Positions 22,287 through 35,500 of a stretch of DNA of 64,000 nt are shown here, piece by piece. The stretch comes from Paulownia fortunei. Lineage: Eukaryota > Streptophyta > Magnoliopsida > Lamiales > Paulowniaceae. The notes below the pieces were generated by a model that saw nothing but the letters and a program-made list of their open reading frames with translations, ran no database searches and was not told where the DNA came from. Each line of letters starts with the position of its first letter. The stretch's first letter is position 1. The stretch lies in NCBI GenBank assembly GCA_019321725.1, contig CM033110.1, positions 4,023,278 to 4,087,277 of the forward strand. Reading direction: 5' to 3'. The position numbers were made by a program, and so were the translations under genes.

Positions 22287-24219
22287 CTACTTGTGGAAAT
22301 ATATTAAATGCAAACTCATTTTTTGTCCACTACTAATTTTCTGTCTTTCGTATAAATGTTTTATTTTTGTTCATAATTTTTCAATCAGATCAAAGTTTTT
22401 AAAATTTTAAGAGTTGAATCAATGTGTTGATTGAAAAATTACTCGTGCATTTGCGTGGGTTATTTACCTAATGATTATTAATCGATAAAGTCGGGTTCAC
22501 GTGGAGACAATCCATTGGACAACACTGGAATGGAGCATCATTCTATGCTGCATTAATTATCAGTTTTATTAATGAATTATGACTGAACAATTAATCAAGA
22601 AAAAAAAAAGTTATGAATGAATAAGCTATGCTTAAATTTGATTATTCACTTCAAGGGTGTGTTGGAATATTTATTTTTACTTCCTACTGATATAATATCT
22701 CATTTTGTGGTGCGAGATTTTGCAATTTTCTTTTACTTTGAATAAGAACAATCATCATTATGATTATATTAATTTTTTAATTCATAAAATCGATAGATCA
22801 AAATCAGATCATTGAACAATATAATTTTTTAAGAAATTAACAAAATCGGGATATGAAGCCGATCAATCCCTTGAATTGATTCAGATCATCCATATCCAAG
22901 AAATTTTTCAAAGAAATTAACAAAATTAGGATAACGAACATTTGAGCTAACCCTTCGGGTCGTGAAAGCTCATCCGAATACCAAAATATCTTTCTTTTTA
23001 AATGTGAATTTGGATTTACGTAATTCTTATTTTCTTACCAGATGGAGTACGGAGAGCGACCCTTTAAATTGTAGATTCTTCCACAAGAATGTTGATCATG
23101 TTAAAGCCACATAAAGCTATATGTTATTCATAAAGTTGATCATTATCGACGACTAATGACTAATTAATGTACTATCTCCATTCAAAAATAGTTAATAATT
23201 ATTAATCTTATGTCCGTAGATTCACTGACAAATGACATCCCACTAATTAAATGGCCATTACATCAATAATTTTCGTTGTTACTATTTGTTTTTAGCCCTA
23301 ATCTTGCATTATTTTCGATGTGATCTATCAACCACAGCAATTGTTTACTTCTAATCAATTAAAGATGCATTGAATATTTGGGCACGTAGATTAAATTAAT
23401 CAAGCCTTGACAAGATCGTTTTTTATTGTTTATTGTTTGTTCACTCAATCTGCCCCATATTAATTACATAAAATCCATGATAATGATATCATGAAAACAA
23501 TTTAATCACGATTGCGATGGGAACTTTTTTTTTTTTTTAGTGCTATAATTTTTTAATTAAATAACTGTATAGTACGTAAAGGGATGTCATGTCACTTTTT
23601 AAAATTAAAATAGAAGTAAACAATATTCTTAAAATATGTAGCAATTTTTATTTACCCCCCCTAAACTATAAGGCGTGGGACACTTCACACCAGCAATTAT
23701 CCAACGCGATATTTTGCCTCTATAAATTGGTCAACTAATGGACCAAGGAAGTGGAGTTTGTAAATTTTACCAAACTACCCTTGCATTTTGCATAAAACAC
23801 CCCATAATACTCGGTAAATTCATTAAGCCTCGGAAATTTTACCCCCAAGAACAATGATGTATTAGACCAAAAATAGTATTCTAAACATATAACCTTCAAC
23901 TGGGAAACCAAATTTACCACTTTCCTATACCTTGTAGCGGCCACTCTCCCGATTTTCCCTAAATAGAATAGAGTGTCAAGTGTCGAAGGGATGCACCCAG
24001 CAGCTGTATAAGTCTATTGTTCGTGTCATCATGTTTCTTCTTTTAAATAATAATAATAATAATAATAATAAGAGGTTACACTTCACATTATTAGGGATAT
24101 TTGGCCATTGCACTATAGAGGCATGGGTATTTTGACCATTTGTGATGTTGTCAAAAGAAGATTTAATAAAAACAAATTTGAAGTAGGTTATGTGGAAGGA
24201 AATCTCTTTAGAGTTGATT
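21431..24219. other. AT-rich intergenic DNA with microsatellites
   Basis: No gene is seen. Dinucleotide AT/TA tracts lie at 21,600-21,630 and 22,230-22,280, and an (AAT)n tract at 24,045-24,072. A possible MITE spans about 23,652-24,160, with weakly complementary ends sharing ACACTTCACA. Confidence 0.45.
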
Positions 24220-24915
24220 TTGGTCGCTACACAAATGCTTACTAGAATTTCTGTCTACCAAAATACAATATTAGTATAGTACTATACTAATTTTATCAAA
24301 CGAATCAAAACTTGATCATATTCATTTTTTAAAGAGGAAAAACGAATTCAAAAATAATCAAACTTATTTTAGAAGGAACATTAGAGGAGAAAATAGATAA
24401 AACAATTGATTTGAATTGTTTGGGTGAATTTGAAATGAATTAGGGGCCTCTATTTATATATTTTAGGTGTTCCATTGTGATTGGGCATGCCCTTGATCCT
24501 AATTAATCTAAACCGTCATATCACATCTCTTAAGATCTAGGTTCAAGAATCATACCATACACCTTTTATACCTAAATGAATATGTCCAGTCATCTTACCC
24601 GATCGGTCATACCAACTAGTTATAGTTATTTATTAGCAACTCATCAGCACTTGTACGATTGATCACGTCCACTCGACACCCAATAGCATGGTGGCATGTT
24701 AGGCATGCGCCACTTGGACCTGTTTGCCAAATCACGTGCCACATCGAGCTGTCTGACACATCACGGAATCAAACCTCGATTCTCTTTTTAAAAAATTTAA
24801 GACTCTTCAGTTTCTCACAACGACACGTACGTCTTAACTATAAAGTGCACTCTAAAAGGCTTAACGTACCTTTATTGTGTGCACGTGGCTCCTTGAGGAT
24901 AGCTTTATGACTTTA
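24220..24915 (-). mobile_element. LTR copy A (same family as 31,627-32,652)
   Basis: From about 24,430 to 24,900 this region is colinear with 31,890-32,420. Shared anchors include the TATA region (TATATAAATAGAGG on the minus strand at 24,450), CATCTCTTAAGATCTAG, a CACTCGACACCCAA-type block and TAAAGTGCAC. The TATA-box orientation indicates a minus-strand LTR. No adjacent internal sequence was recognised, so it is a solo LTR or a fragment. Confidence 0.6.
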
Positions 24916-24929
24916 AATGAATTGATTCA

Positions 24930-25460
24930 AGTTAAATTTTTAAACTCAATCTGGTTTTAAAATGATCACTTGAATTCATCAAACTTGTAATTTTAAACTC
25001 GAGCTTGAGCTCAATTCAAAATTCTCGCGTTTGAGCTTGGTTCATAAATTCAAATTTATTCGAGCTCGAGCTCCTCTATACTAAAAAAAATTGTGAAATT
25101 TGAACTAACATGATTTACATCATGTAATTATTTTAATTTCAATACTACTGATTGTAGTAATATTTTTCTTATTATATATCATACAAGATTTGAATATAGT
25201 TTATGATAAATGATATGTTTATATAACATAGAACTATTATAGCAATATAAATTTATTAATATTTTCATGTTATTGTTATTAAGAAGAATAATAACATTAT
25301 TATTTACAATTATTTATATTGGTTGAATTATAGGATAATTTAAGAAATATATTAAAAAAAAAAGATAAAAGGTCCCAAACCATTCACAAGTTTGTAAGCA
25401 CCTATATTTGAGCTTGAGCTCGAATCTAACCTTATTTGAGCCAGCTCAACTCATCTTACA
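24930..25460. repeat. Inverted-repeat element with GAGCTCGAGCTC-type ends
   Basis: The left arm contains AAACTCGAGCTTGAGCTCAA and TTCGAGCTCGAGCTCC. The right arm contains TTGAGCTTGAGCTCGAATC and GAGCCAGCTCAACTCA. The arms flank an A/T-rich core without coding potential. It is probably a MITE. Confidence 0.45.
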
Positions 25461-28400
25461 GCCTTATAAGATATTAATGAAAATTACCCACTAATATAAG
25501 AAAATGAAATTTAGTCTCAACAATTTTGGAGTATTTGTTTCTTTTCTTCCTATGACTAGTCTCAGTATTATAGGAATACGATCTGTAATTGCTCATAGTA
25601 ATTGTTTTGAAATCTTAAAATGAGGAAGGGTTTGAAGTTCAAGTGATAAAAATGTAGGGTAAATAGCATTTTAATTTTTACCCATTGTATTCTTAGAAAA
25701 GGTCAATTTCACATCCTATGTTATCAAGAAAAGTAGACAAATCTCTTTACACTCTTTAAAAACTTGTATGGTATCATTTTACATCCAAAGGTTAGTGTAT
25801 TACACATGCCCCTTATGAAACTCTTTTTTTTTTTTTTCTTATTTTTAAATCTAAGTAATCAAACTGCTTGTCCATATATTTACTTATAAGAAACACAATA
25901 AAATATAAGCCAAAAAAGTGAAAACCAGAAAAACAAATATGAAATAATAACAATACTTTGATTTTACTGAGTTTATTCCTCACAAAAAATGTGTTAAAAA
26001 AGCTATCAAGATTTATTGTAATGGATAACTTTATAATATTTAAATGTGTATAATTCGGCTAATATTAACAAATGTGACATTATTTTTCCTTCCAACTATA
26101 TTTTCATAAACAAATAAATAAAAAATAATTTTTTTTGTGAGGAATTACTTAATTACAGATTTTTTTCGCAAGTATTTTTTATGTTAATAGAAGTTGTGAA
26201 TATTTCACTAGGGGAGTCTTTTGTTCCATCATTGAAAAATAGATTCCATACCACATAATTTACTGTAAAAACATAAATAATATTAACAACAAAATGTATG
26301 TTACAATATTCAAGTTATCATTCATGATATGCATTAAGTGAAGATAATTTTTATTTTGTCATAATAATAATTTTCACAAATTTAATAGTAACAAAAAAAT
26401 TATATCTAAATTGTCACTATTGACAATTAGTGACACGTATATATAACAACACAAATATAGTCGTAGAGTCCTTTTAATAATTTTTATTATTATACATGTA
26501 TCATTAATTATCAACATGATAATTTATACTTCTTAATTTTCAATAGTAACAATTTATTGATAATTTTCATCATTATGTGAATAATTATAGTATGAAAACA
26601 AAAACTCTAGCATCAAATATCAATTAGTGATAACTTTAACATTATCATTTGATATTATGTCATTAATATTATTTTTCTTATATGAATTCTCAAGTCAGAG
26701 TTTGAACATTTTTTAATTAGAACTGTAGAGAACTAATGCACTAGAGCTCCAAAGTTAAAAATTCAGATAGAAACAATAGACAAATTATTTTGAACCAAAA
26801 ATAGAGACAATTGAGAAAACTTGAACTATTTAAGGGCCGTCGCATTTTATTTTCAAACTTATTTTCATATTTTCAAAATTTCTAGAGTTAGAAAAATATT
26901 TTCACTAATTTTTTGTAAGAAATAAAAATATATTTGGATTAATTGTGTTTTTATATTAATTATATAGGTTTGGAAACTAAAATATATTTGTTGATGGACA
27001 TTTTTACAGACTGACGGGCTGCAAGTTCCAAATCACATCAAAAGTTCATGAGACTCATATCGCATTCAAATATGTATATATACCCCTTTGTTACCGTGGA
27101 TAAGATACGTTGTTTATTTCCTTACTTTCAATTAGTAATCATTCTCTCTAAATATTTGCATACTTGGGCATCATAAAGGTTTTCCTACAACAATTTCAAG
27201 GCCTTCCTAATTTTTTTTTCATATTGTAAGTAGAGAACCTTTGTAGGATATAATTCCCTGGAGGAAGCCTTTATATCTTTATGGAGAGAAGCAATTCCAC
27301 CTCAATATCAAAAGTCCACTGGCATCACATGTGTTATGATAATTTTTGTATAAATAAACGTAAAATATTAATATATTTAAAAAATGAGTTTGATAGATTA
27401 TAAAAATATATTAATATATTTGAAAATAAATACAGATTATATTTTTAATAAAATTGATAAAATAAATATATTTTGAAAATTTTAAATAGTAAAAATGAAG
27501 AAAATTCTCTTGAAAAATAACCTTAACTTCTTTATTCTGCCTCAACAAATCAATCAGCTTTTCCCTTTTCTGGGTAAATCCTGTTATCTTTTGGTGAGGT
27601 GAGAGTCCCACCTTGTAATTAGAACCGTGCACCGACCATTGATAAGTTGTGTCAGGTCAGATGAATAATCCTTTCCTTTCTGTCAAACGCCCGACTATAA
27701 AACACCACAAGGTGGAAGAATGTTGCCTCTAATTGTTGTCGACCTTTTCTTTTTTTTATGAACGCTCCCTTTGATTTGATTTAACTACACAAGTCGCATT
27801 CATTCTAATAAAGCTGGCGCCAAACCATTATTGAGTTTCGCAGATTCTACATATTTTCACCATGGAAGTGAAAAAAAGTTGTAATAATAATTCTGAAATT
27901 GATTGTTAATCACTTATCTAATATTATTTTCTTTTTTTCTTTTTTTTTAGGCCCCTCTTCAAATAATCTACGGCATTACTTTTTCGACTCAAGATTTCAA
28001 ATATTTTCGTTGTAAATTATCTAATTCCAACATGTATACATATTTTTTTTATTAAAATGAAAATATAAATTAGTTGAAGTGGATACAATTTAGCTCAAAC
28101 CTATTTGAATACAATACTTCAAGAAAAGAAAAGAGAGAGAGAGTACCAAAAAAGACATTCATATTACTTTAGGTTCACTAGTGTACTATTGACGACTGTA
28201 TATTTGTACTTACAATTATTTCAAATTATTGATAGATGTGACACATAAATATAACACTAAGGGTGATTCGTATGTAACAAAGATGAAAAATAAAATAATG
28301 ATAAAAAGGGAATAATATGAGTATAATATTTTTTATATTTATATGTACAAAAAATGAGAAACAATGGAATTGATATATTTTGTTTGATTCAAATTCCATA

Positions 28401-28528
28401 GTTAAAAATAAATACTTGGAGCAAACTAAGATTATTTTTAATAATCAAATTACCATTTAGTAGAAATCTTTAAAAATAAAAATATCATTCAATATATTGT
28501 GTATAAATGAGTCTGATATGGTCCACGG

Positions 28529-28560
<32 letters not shown>

Positions 28561-30690
28561 CAAGTATAAATAAAATTTTATATTGGTATAAATTATAATT
28601 TTTATAAAAAAATAAAGTCCCAACAAATAAAATCATTTTACATCATCTTTTTCATGGCCTAAGATTTTTTATGTTGATTTAATTTCATTAAGTGCGACTA
28701 ATAATAAATTTTAAAAAATCGTCCAAACCACACTGCACTGCACAGTTGTTATCAATTTATTACATAAAATGTAGTCTGAAATTCAAGTCAAAATTGCATC
28801 GCCAAACAGTTTGGTAGAAGTTTGGAATTTAACCAAACCACATCGCACCGTTCTTAATTTGTAAGTGCCTTATGTTTTGACAAACTCATTCTAGACCAAT
28901 TCCTTATTAATCCTAAGTTTTATCAAAAACTTTTGTTAAGTTAGGAGAATAATTTTATCAAAAATAAATATAAATCTATTGTTGATTGAGTAAGAATGGT
29001 TAAAAAAGAGAAAATGGTTAATCCCATAATTTTAAAATGAAAATTTCATAGGGATTTATAACACTAGATTATACCAAATATGTGTTTAAAAATAGATTTG
29101 GAAATGTACACATTTTCTTACTACTTGAAACAATCTTTACTAACTATTAAATTATAGCTACGTACATGAAGCAAACAAGTTTTTCCAATTCGAACTAACA
29201 AAAAGCAGTTATATATATTTCATCTATTTCAAATTTATGATACCTATTTTTTTTTATGATGTTTCAAAATAAAACTCAACTTTCGGAGATAAAAATGACT
29301 TTTTCATAATGACTCTATTATTTAAAATAATAATATATCAATATTAATTTTCAACCACTATTTTTTATAATAATTTTATAAACTTACTTAAAAAATTTAT
29401 TTTTCAATTATAATATAATTTTTTGTGTATAACCAAATAAACTACATAATACTGAAATGAAGTGACTTCATAAAAAAAGTAGAGAATGATTGGCAATAAT
29501 CACATCCACACTCAATAAACCAATTGGTTAATTTTGATTGTGAAGAAATGACCAGTCGCAACAGAGAACAGGATAAGGCATTCATGTCTGCCATGGCAGG
29601 CTATAATTCTTATAGGCTAGCTGAATAGCATAGTATGATAAACAAGCTACACATAGCTTAAGCTACTAGCGTTACTCTAGGAGGCTGTGTACCAAACAAT
29701 TGAAGAAGTGGATATACATTCTAATCCATTTTTACTTATCCAGATGACTCACTATTATGGAGTTTTAAATAAAAAAAATAAAAAATAAAAAATAAATAGT
29801 TTTGATTATTTTATCTTATTATTGTCCAATAATCTAAAATTAATGGTCATATTGTTGCTTTAATAATAAAATAATTTCAAGACCAAAGATCTTGTACTCG
29901 CTCGATATTCTGTATTGGAGAGATCAAGCATCATGGCATGCGCCAACAATCCAAGCACATGTACTCACTGACAAGGTTAAGAGAAGGCGAATGATGACAC
30001 TGGCTCCCAACTCTATAAATTTTTAAAATTAGTATAAATTATATATATAATATTATTAAATTTTAAATTTTTTTCTTTAAAAATTTAAAAATAACTTTTT
30101 ATCTATTATTTAAAAAAAAATTGCACCCTCAAATTTCAATTTCTGACTCTGCCACTTAAGATCCATAGGGATGCTTCAAGGTCCACCCCACACTACAGCC
30201 ATCAAAAGGCGGAAATAGGACATTTAGCCAATAGAATGCTTTTACGATAGGTTCGACCAATAAAAAATAAAACATCCTAAGTCAATTTCGAATTAAGAAA
30301 GTGTTTGGTAGAGGCATTTGAAGTCCATGGTTATCTATTAGTACAATTCTTTTAAGTAGATCCATGAGCGAAAAAGCAATCATTTAAAGGCTGAAATGAA
30401 AATGAATGAAGCTGCCGAGCATGTGCAGCAGACATGCCAGTTGGCGACTAATCCGAGGAAGTCCTCAGTAATCTCTTACAACAACTCGCAGTACTTAGCT
30501 TTTTGAGGTTCTCTGTTTTTTTTTTATTTGGACTTTGACTCTTCCAATTTTTGGTTGAAATTATAAACATTTTTAATTATTATAAGATTATAAATCTTAT
30601 TTTATTTAAATATTTTGTTAAACATAAGATTAATACCATATAAGATATAGAAATATATCAAATACTTGAAATAAATTTAATCAAACGCTC
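25461..30690. other. AT-rich intergenic DNA and repeat fragments
   Basis: No gene was recognised. A single GGGTAAATAGCATTTTAA end at 25,662 resembles the 9-bp-duplication MITE at 3,394. A GGGTGATTCGTATG end at 28,262 resembles the nested element at 52,805. A (TA)n tract lies at 28,530-28,562. A small MITE-like relic lies at about 30,000-30,170. Confidence 0.45.
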
Positions 30691-31270
30691 TAAAAAATGG
30701 ACAGAAACAGATTTTGACAAATGCAAAATCCATCCCAGAAAGCAAACTCATTATCTGCTTTGCCCTGCCCCTGTCTCGAATCCAAAATTCGGGTTCAAAC
30801 AGGTCTGAACCCGCCAACCCATCTGCAATTCACAGGCCAAAACTACTTTTGTGTTCCCAATTTCCTGATGCCACTCATCGTCTACACAATGAAACTATAC
30901 CCCAGAATTCAGAATTTTTTTGAAAACTGTTTAATTCAAAATGAGATTTCAAAGAGGAGGTCCCGTGCTTGAAATTCGTCAATTAATTACCCCATGGCCA
31001 TGGTGATGAAAATCACTGTAATTCAACGGTCATTAATGATGATAACCATTTCCCAACCACAGAATTTGATTTCTCATTTTCATTATAAGTCATACCAATA
31101 CCAGAAGACAAATGACCACAACCTGATTGTTGATTAAACTGTATCCGTTGGGTCCGACGCCAATGCTGCCCCCAGAGTGATTCGAGTAGAACCAAGGCCA
31201 CGGCAATGAGCAGATCTGATGGCGGTGAGGAACTTGAACCAAGAAGAACCCAGAATGTCGGCAAAAAAGT
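30691..31270. other. GC-enriched island of unknown origin
   Basis: Base composition rises clearly above the surrounding DNA, and an open stretch runs on the minus strand (31,264-31,013) with several hydrophobic residues followed by WGQHWRRTQR. No domain was recognised, and plus-strand frames at 30,714-30,972 overlap each other without a known match. It may be a remnant of a host gene or a captured gene fragment. Confidence 0.3.
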
Positions 31271-31626
31271 AAAACTAGGGTGATGTTCCTATAATTCCTA
31301 AAGTAAAAACATTAAGTGTACATTTAAAAAAAAAGGTATATATGTACAGCGCGGGTACTAAATGGATTTTATTGGACACACTACGCACCCGGACCCTTTC
31401 GAATTTAAAAAATGAAACTTGTTATCTATTTCAATGCCCGTTTAATTAAGTTCGCACCCACTTAAAATGGAACGAGATTATTACAAATTCAAATTTTAAC
31501 CCACTCCATTATTATCGTTAATCACTCTCTTAGTCCAATCAATGACTTTTTGACAGGAAAGGGGATTGGGTTTAGTCACTAGCATTTTACTAAATCGTGG
31601 GGACGAACACGTTTAAAAAATGATAT

Positions 31627-32652
31627 TGTTGGTCTATGCAGTGCTAAAAAGGAGATTTAAGTGTATTAAGAATGAAAGTGAGGTAATCACGACACTATTT
31701 TTTTTGTGACAGTTTCTCTCTCAAGATACAACTTTCTATAAAACTTAGTATACCACTATTTAATCTTATTGGTCGAACCAAAAGTCGACAATATTCTTAT
31801 TCAAAGAATAATCGAATGAATACTACAATAATCAAGAATTATTTAGTATGAGGGAGAAAGGGAGAAATAAATGTATACGAATTGACTGGAGCGATTTGGA
31901 ATGAAATGAGGAGCCCTATTTATAGATTTTTTAGCGTCAATTCGTGATTGGTTGTGTCCCCTGACAAATCAATATAGACCATCAAATCGCATCCTTTAAG
32001 ATCTAGTCACAATCTGGTAGTCTAGATCGCATTTCTTGCTAAGGTCCACAGCCCTTTACCATACATCTCTGCCAACTAGACTGTTGTATCCACTCATCAC
32101 GCATCATCAACATTAAGGACCAATCGCAGCCCTTTATACAAGCCTCATCAGCAGCCACTTGTATGATCACATCCACTCGTTACCCAACCGTATGGTATCA
32201 TGCCATACGAGCTCTACCTGAATGAATCTACCATGTTATTGCCACGTCAAGCTACTCCCCACATCACCAAGCTAGGGCAGAGCCACTCCACCACATGTCG
32301 GTTCTATTTTTGAAAAAAATTAAGGTTTTTTAGCTCCTCGCAACGATGCATACATGAGCCTCTAAAGTGCACAATACGATATTTATGACGTGGGCGCATG
32401 CGTGCGGGAGTGGGTGCAGGCTCATAGTTCCTTAAACTGTCTAAAGTTAGCCAAAAGTCTACTAAGGTGCACCATAAGGAAAGCTACATTTTTATTCTTC
32501 TCTTGAAGTTAAATTTTATATATAAAATACAAACTTGCTTCACTTTTCCAATGTGGAATATACACTCACACTAAAGGACACTCCTTTTAAATCTTGGAGA
32601 CTTATCCATTCACTTACAAACCTCCGATCTAAGATATCTCATTATTCCAACA
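31627..32652 (-). mobile_element. LTR copy B, about 1.03 kb
   Basis: On the plus strand the segment begins TGTTGG (31,627) and ends CCAACA (32,652), the terminal inverted repeat expected of an LTR. On the minus strand a TATA-like CTATAAATAGGG lies at about 31,920. The inner half is homologous to 24,430-24,900. No 5-bp target duplication is evident, so either the boundaries are slightly off or the flanks have decayed. Confidence 0.55.
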
Positions 32653-33345
32653 ATCTCCCACATGAAAGGAAAAGGTGGACACGAAAGACAGTGCATTAAG
32701 ATAGGTATCTTTCGCTTTGAATCTTTCTTAGTAAAAGCCTATCGGACTCACCTACCTTATCAGTAAACTCTAAATTTTAAATTGCCAACCGTTATTGCAA
32801 GTTCAGTTAATAGACTCCACACACTAACTCTCATATAGAGTTTGGTTAACTATTGTGTTCATTATTGTGACCATGAATTCTCTTGAGTTCTACAAGTGTT
32901 TTTAGAGAATTCACCTAACATAATTCTCTTAGAACCGACCACATTCACATTCACATAGGTGATGTCCTATAAAGAGTATCCTACCATAGTCCACTTGTAC
33001 TTTTGCATAATATAAACATCATTAAAAGCAATAGTTATCCGTAACTACTTTGAAGGTAGCACTTATTGCATTCTAGAATTGGAGAGGACTTAAATTCCTA
33101 TGTGCATCAAATCTAGTCATTCATAACTTAGTTTTCCTATTGAACCTAATCCATGCGATCTCTAGTCGCTAGGTTAGGTTTTTATTAATAAGACTCATCT
33201 TTAGGCTTTATACCCATTTTTCCTTGATGTGAAACCTATACACTATCTTGATAACCCCTTATTACGTGGATCCTCTAGGTTATCCTTTAATTTTATAATC
33301 AGCTGACATAGTTCTATTAGAGACCAACTGTCTAATGGTATTATT
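32653..33345. other. Retroelement-like internal DNA without coding frames
   Basis: This begins CAATCTCCCACATG directly behind LTR copy B and continues to the next LTR-like segment. No reading frame is conserved. It is probably internal or untranslated sequence of a non-autonomous LTR element. Confidence 0.35.
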
Positions 33346-34433
33346 GTTGGATTCACGTAATCATGGGACTGCAAACACAACAAAAATTTAAAATTTTTCA
33401 ACAATTGAAATAAAATCATACATCATATGTAAATATGCATATCTCGGATTTGATATAATTTTGTATTTCTAATTGCTTGTTTAATAAAATTAAACAACTA
33501 AAGTTTTGTGATTATACCTTTCAAGCAATCCGGTTGATGAAGGGTAAAATTGAATTCAAATTCATCAAACTCCTCTCAAATAATTTTGATGGCCTCTCAA
33601 AACGTTCACCAAGGACTCCATATGTAGTCCCCCTAATGGTATCCACACTTTCGAGCAGATCCACAAGCTTCAAATCCTTACTAGTGAATTTGAACTACTT
33701 ATTTCTAAATCTATTTGAGAGTGAAGATTATTTTTTGAATCAACAAGTGATGGAATGTTTTTATGGAGTAATTTTTCTTAAAGTAAGAAAATAGAACACA
33801 AAAAAACAAAAGAAATGGAGAAGAGGTGAGGGGGCCAAAAATTCTAGCTCTCTTGCTTGTAGTTTTCGCCCCCTACATTGTGTATTTATATACACAATGT
33901 AATCTTGACCTAATCTCATTAGGTCTCCAACTCTTATCCTAGTTAGTCCCCTAATCCAATTAGGAAATATTTTTCTTTCTTATCTCTAATTTCTTTCACT
34001 TTAAGACAAATTTATTCCATCTTTATTAGGACTCTTTAATTCTAGCAATTAAAAATCATAACGGGCCTTAAACCCCATGTGCTTGTATTCTAATTAATTT
34101 ATTAAAAGTTCAATTAATTGATCTCCATCATTTAATTAAAAAACCAATATAATTAATTGATCCAATTAATTAATTAGTTGGTTCCATCATAGTTCACATA
34201 ATCATATTAGTACCAATTAAAATAGTTGGTTAAATTAATATAACTCCTTAAATTAATTTTAGACCAAACTAATTGATCTCTATTAATTAATTAACTCACT
34301 CTCAAGAGTCCCTAATCATTATTATATTCAAATAAATAATTATATTATTTATTTAAATGAATTAATTTAACTATTTAAATTAAATTTAACTCAAGTTGAT
34401 TAATCTCCATTAATCAACTTAATCCAACACTTT
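33346..34433 (-). mobile_element. LTR-like segment of the copia element, with hairpin TATA
   Basis: The plus strand starts TGTTGGATT and ends AATCCAACA, consistent with a 1.09-kb LTR. On the minus strand a TATA region (33,875-33,900) lies at the centre of a perfect 11-bp-arm palindrome, followed by a transcribed-looking leader. The position to the left of the minus-strand copia pol fits a 3' LTR. The purine tract expected just inside the LTR is not obvious, so the true LTR may extend further right, towards 35,470. Confidence 0.5.
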
Positions 34434-35500
34434 AGATTACAAAAATAGATATAGAAGTGGATTATTTTGATTTGTGTGTGACCCATTAGGTTCACAACTA
34501 AACTAGTAGTGGGCTTACAAACCTTTGCAACTTATGAATAAATTTAATATTTTGATTAAATAATCTAATTAATTAATCTGCTTGAAATTAACCCTTTAAT
34601 TCCAAGAACCTTACAAATCAAGGAAAGCATCTAGCAGTGCATCTCAACTACCTAGTCTTAGGTAAATAGTAAGTGAACCTTTTTTGTCATGAGTACCATG
34701 CAAATACGGTTCCTTCGTCAACTAATCTCCCGATTAAGTATAAAGCATGGATTATTAGTCAAAATCCTATTTTGACTTAATAACTGTGATTTCATTTCAA
34801 GTCACATTGATCCTTTGATGAATCACTAGAAAACTTTACGTCTAGTATTCATCCTGCCTTGACCAAGGTTTTCGGGATCAAGGACTAAAAAAAAAAGAAA
34901 ATTATCCTATTTTATCAGATAGGTGACGAATCCTTTATTGGCTGTTCATTGACATCCATACATGATGATCATACACCCAACATAAGCCCCATATCATTGT
35001 CATACAATCAGGAAATATATCAAAGTGTATGATATCGCGCACATGGCCACCATAGTGCCTCAAGTCAAAGGACTAATTGATGCACTATTGTAACTAGAAA
35101 ATTCTCATTCGACAAACAATGCTTTTCAATTGAGAATTTCCCAAGCACCCACATACATGCACTAGCGTCCCCATGCCAATGTCTATGGAATGAGACATTC
35201 TCCTTTTGAGTATGCATCATATGTGCAAGTCTATCGGGCTTATCGGTGTCCCATCTCAATGAACCCCTGACTCAGAACATGTTTAAGATCAAAAACCATA
35301 GAGGCATATTCCATGATCACCATCATATACGTGATCATGTCCCGTAGCTAAAAATAATTTAGGGACTTTATCTAATTGATAAAAATATTTAAGATAAAGA
35401 AATACCTTTTATTTATTTAAACATTATGAATAAGATTGTTTTTACAATAGTACAAAAGCTCGTCACTAATTAGCTTGTTGGGCACTGCTCTGACAATTAT
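34434..35500 (-). other. Copia element 3' untranslated region
   Basis: This non-coding DNA lies between the RNase H relic and the LTR-like segment. An open stretch at 35,259-35,065 on the minus strand has no recognised domain. Confidence 0.4.
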
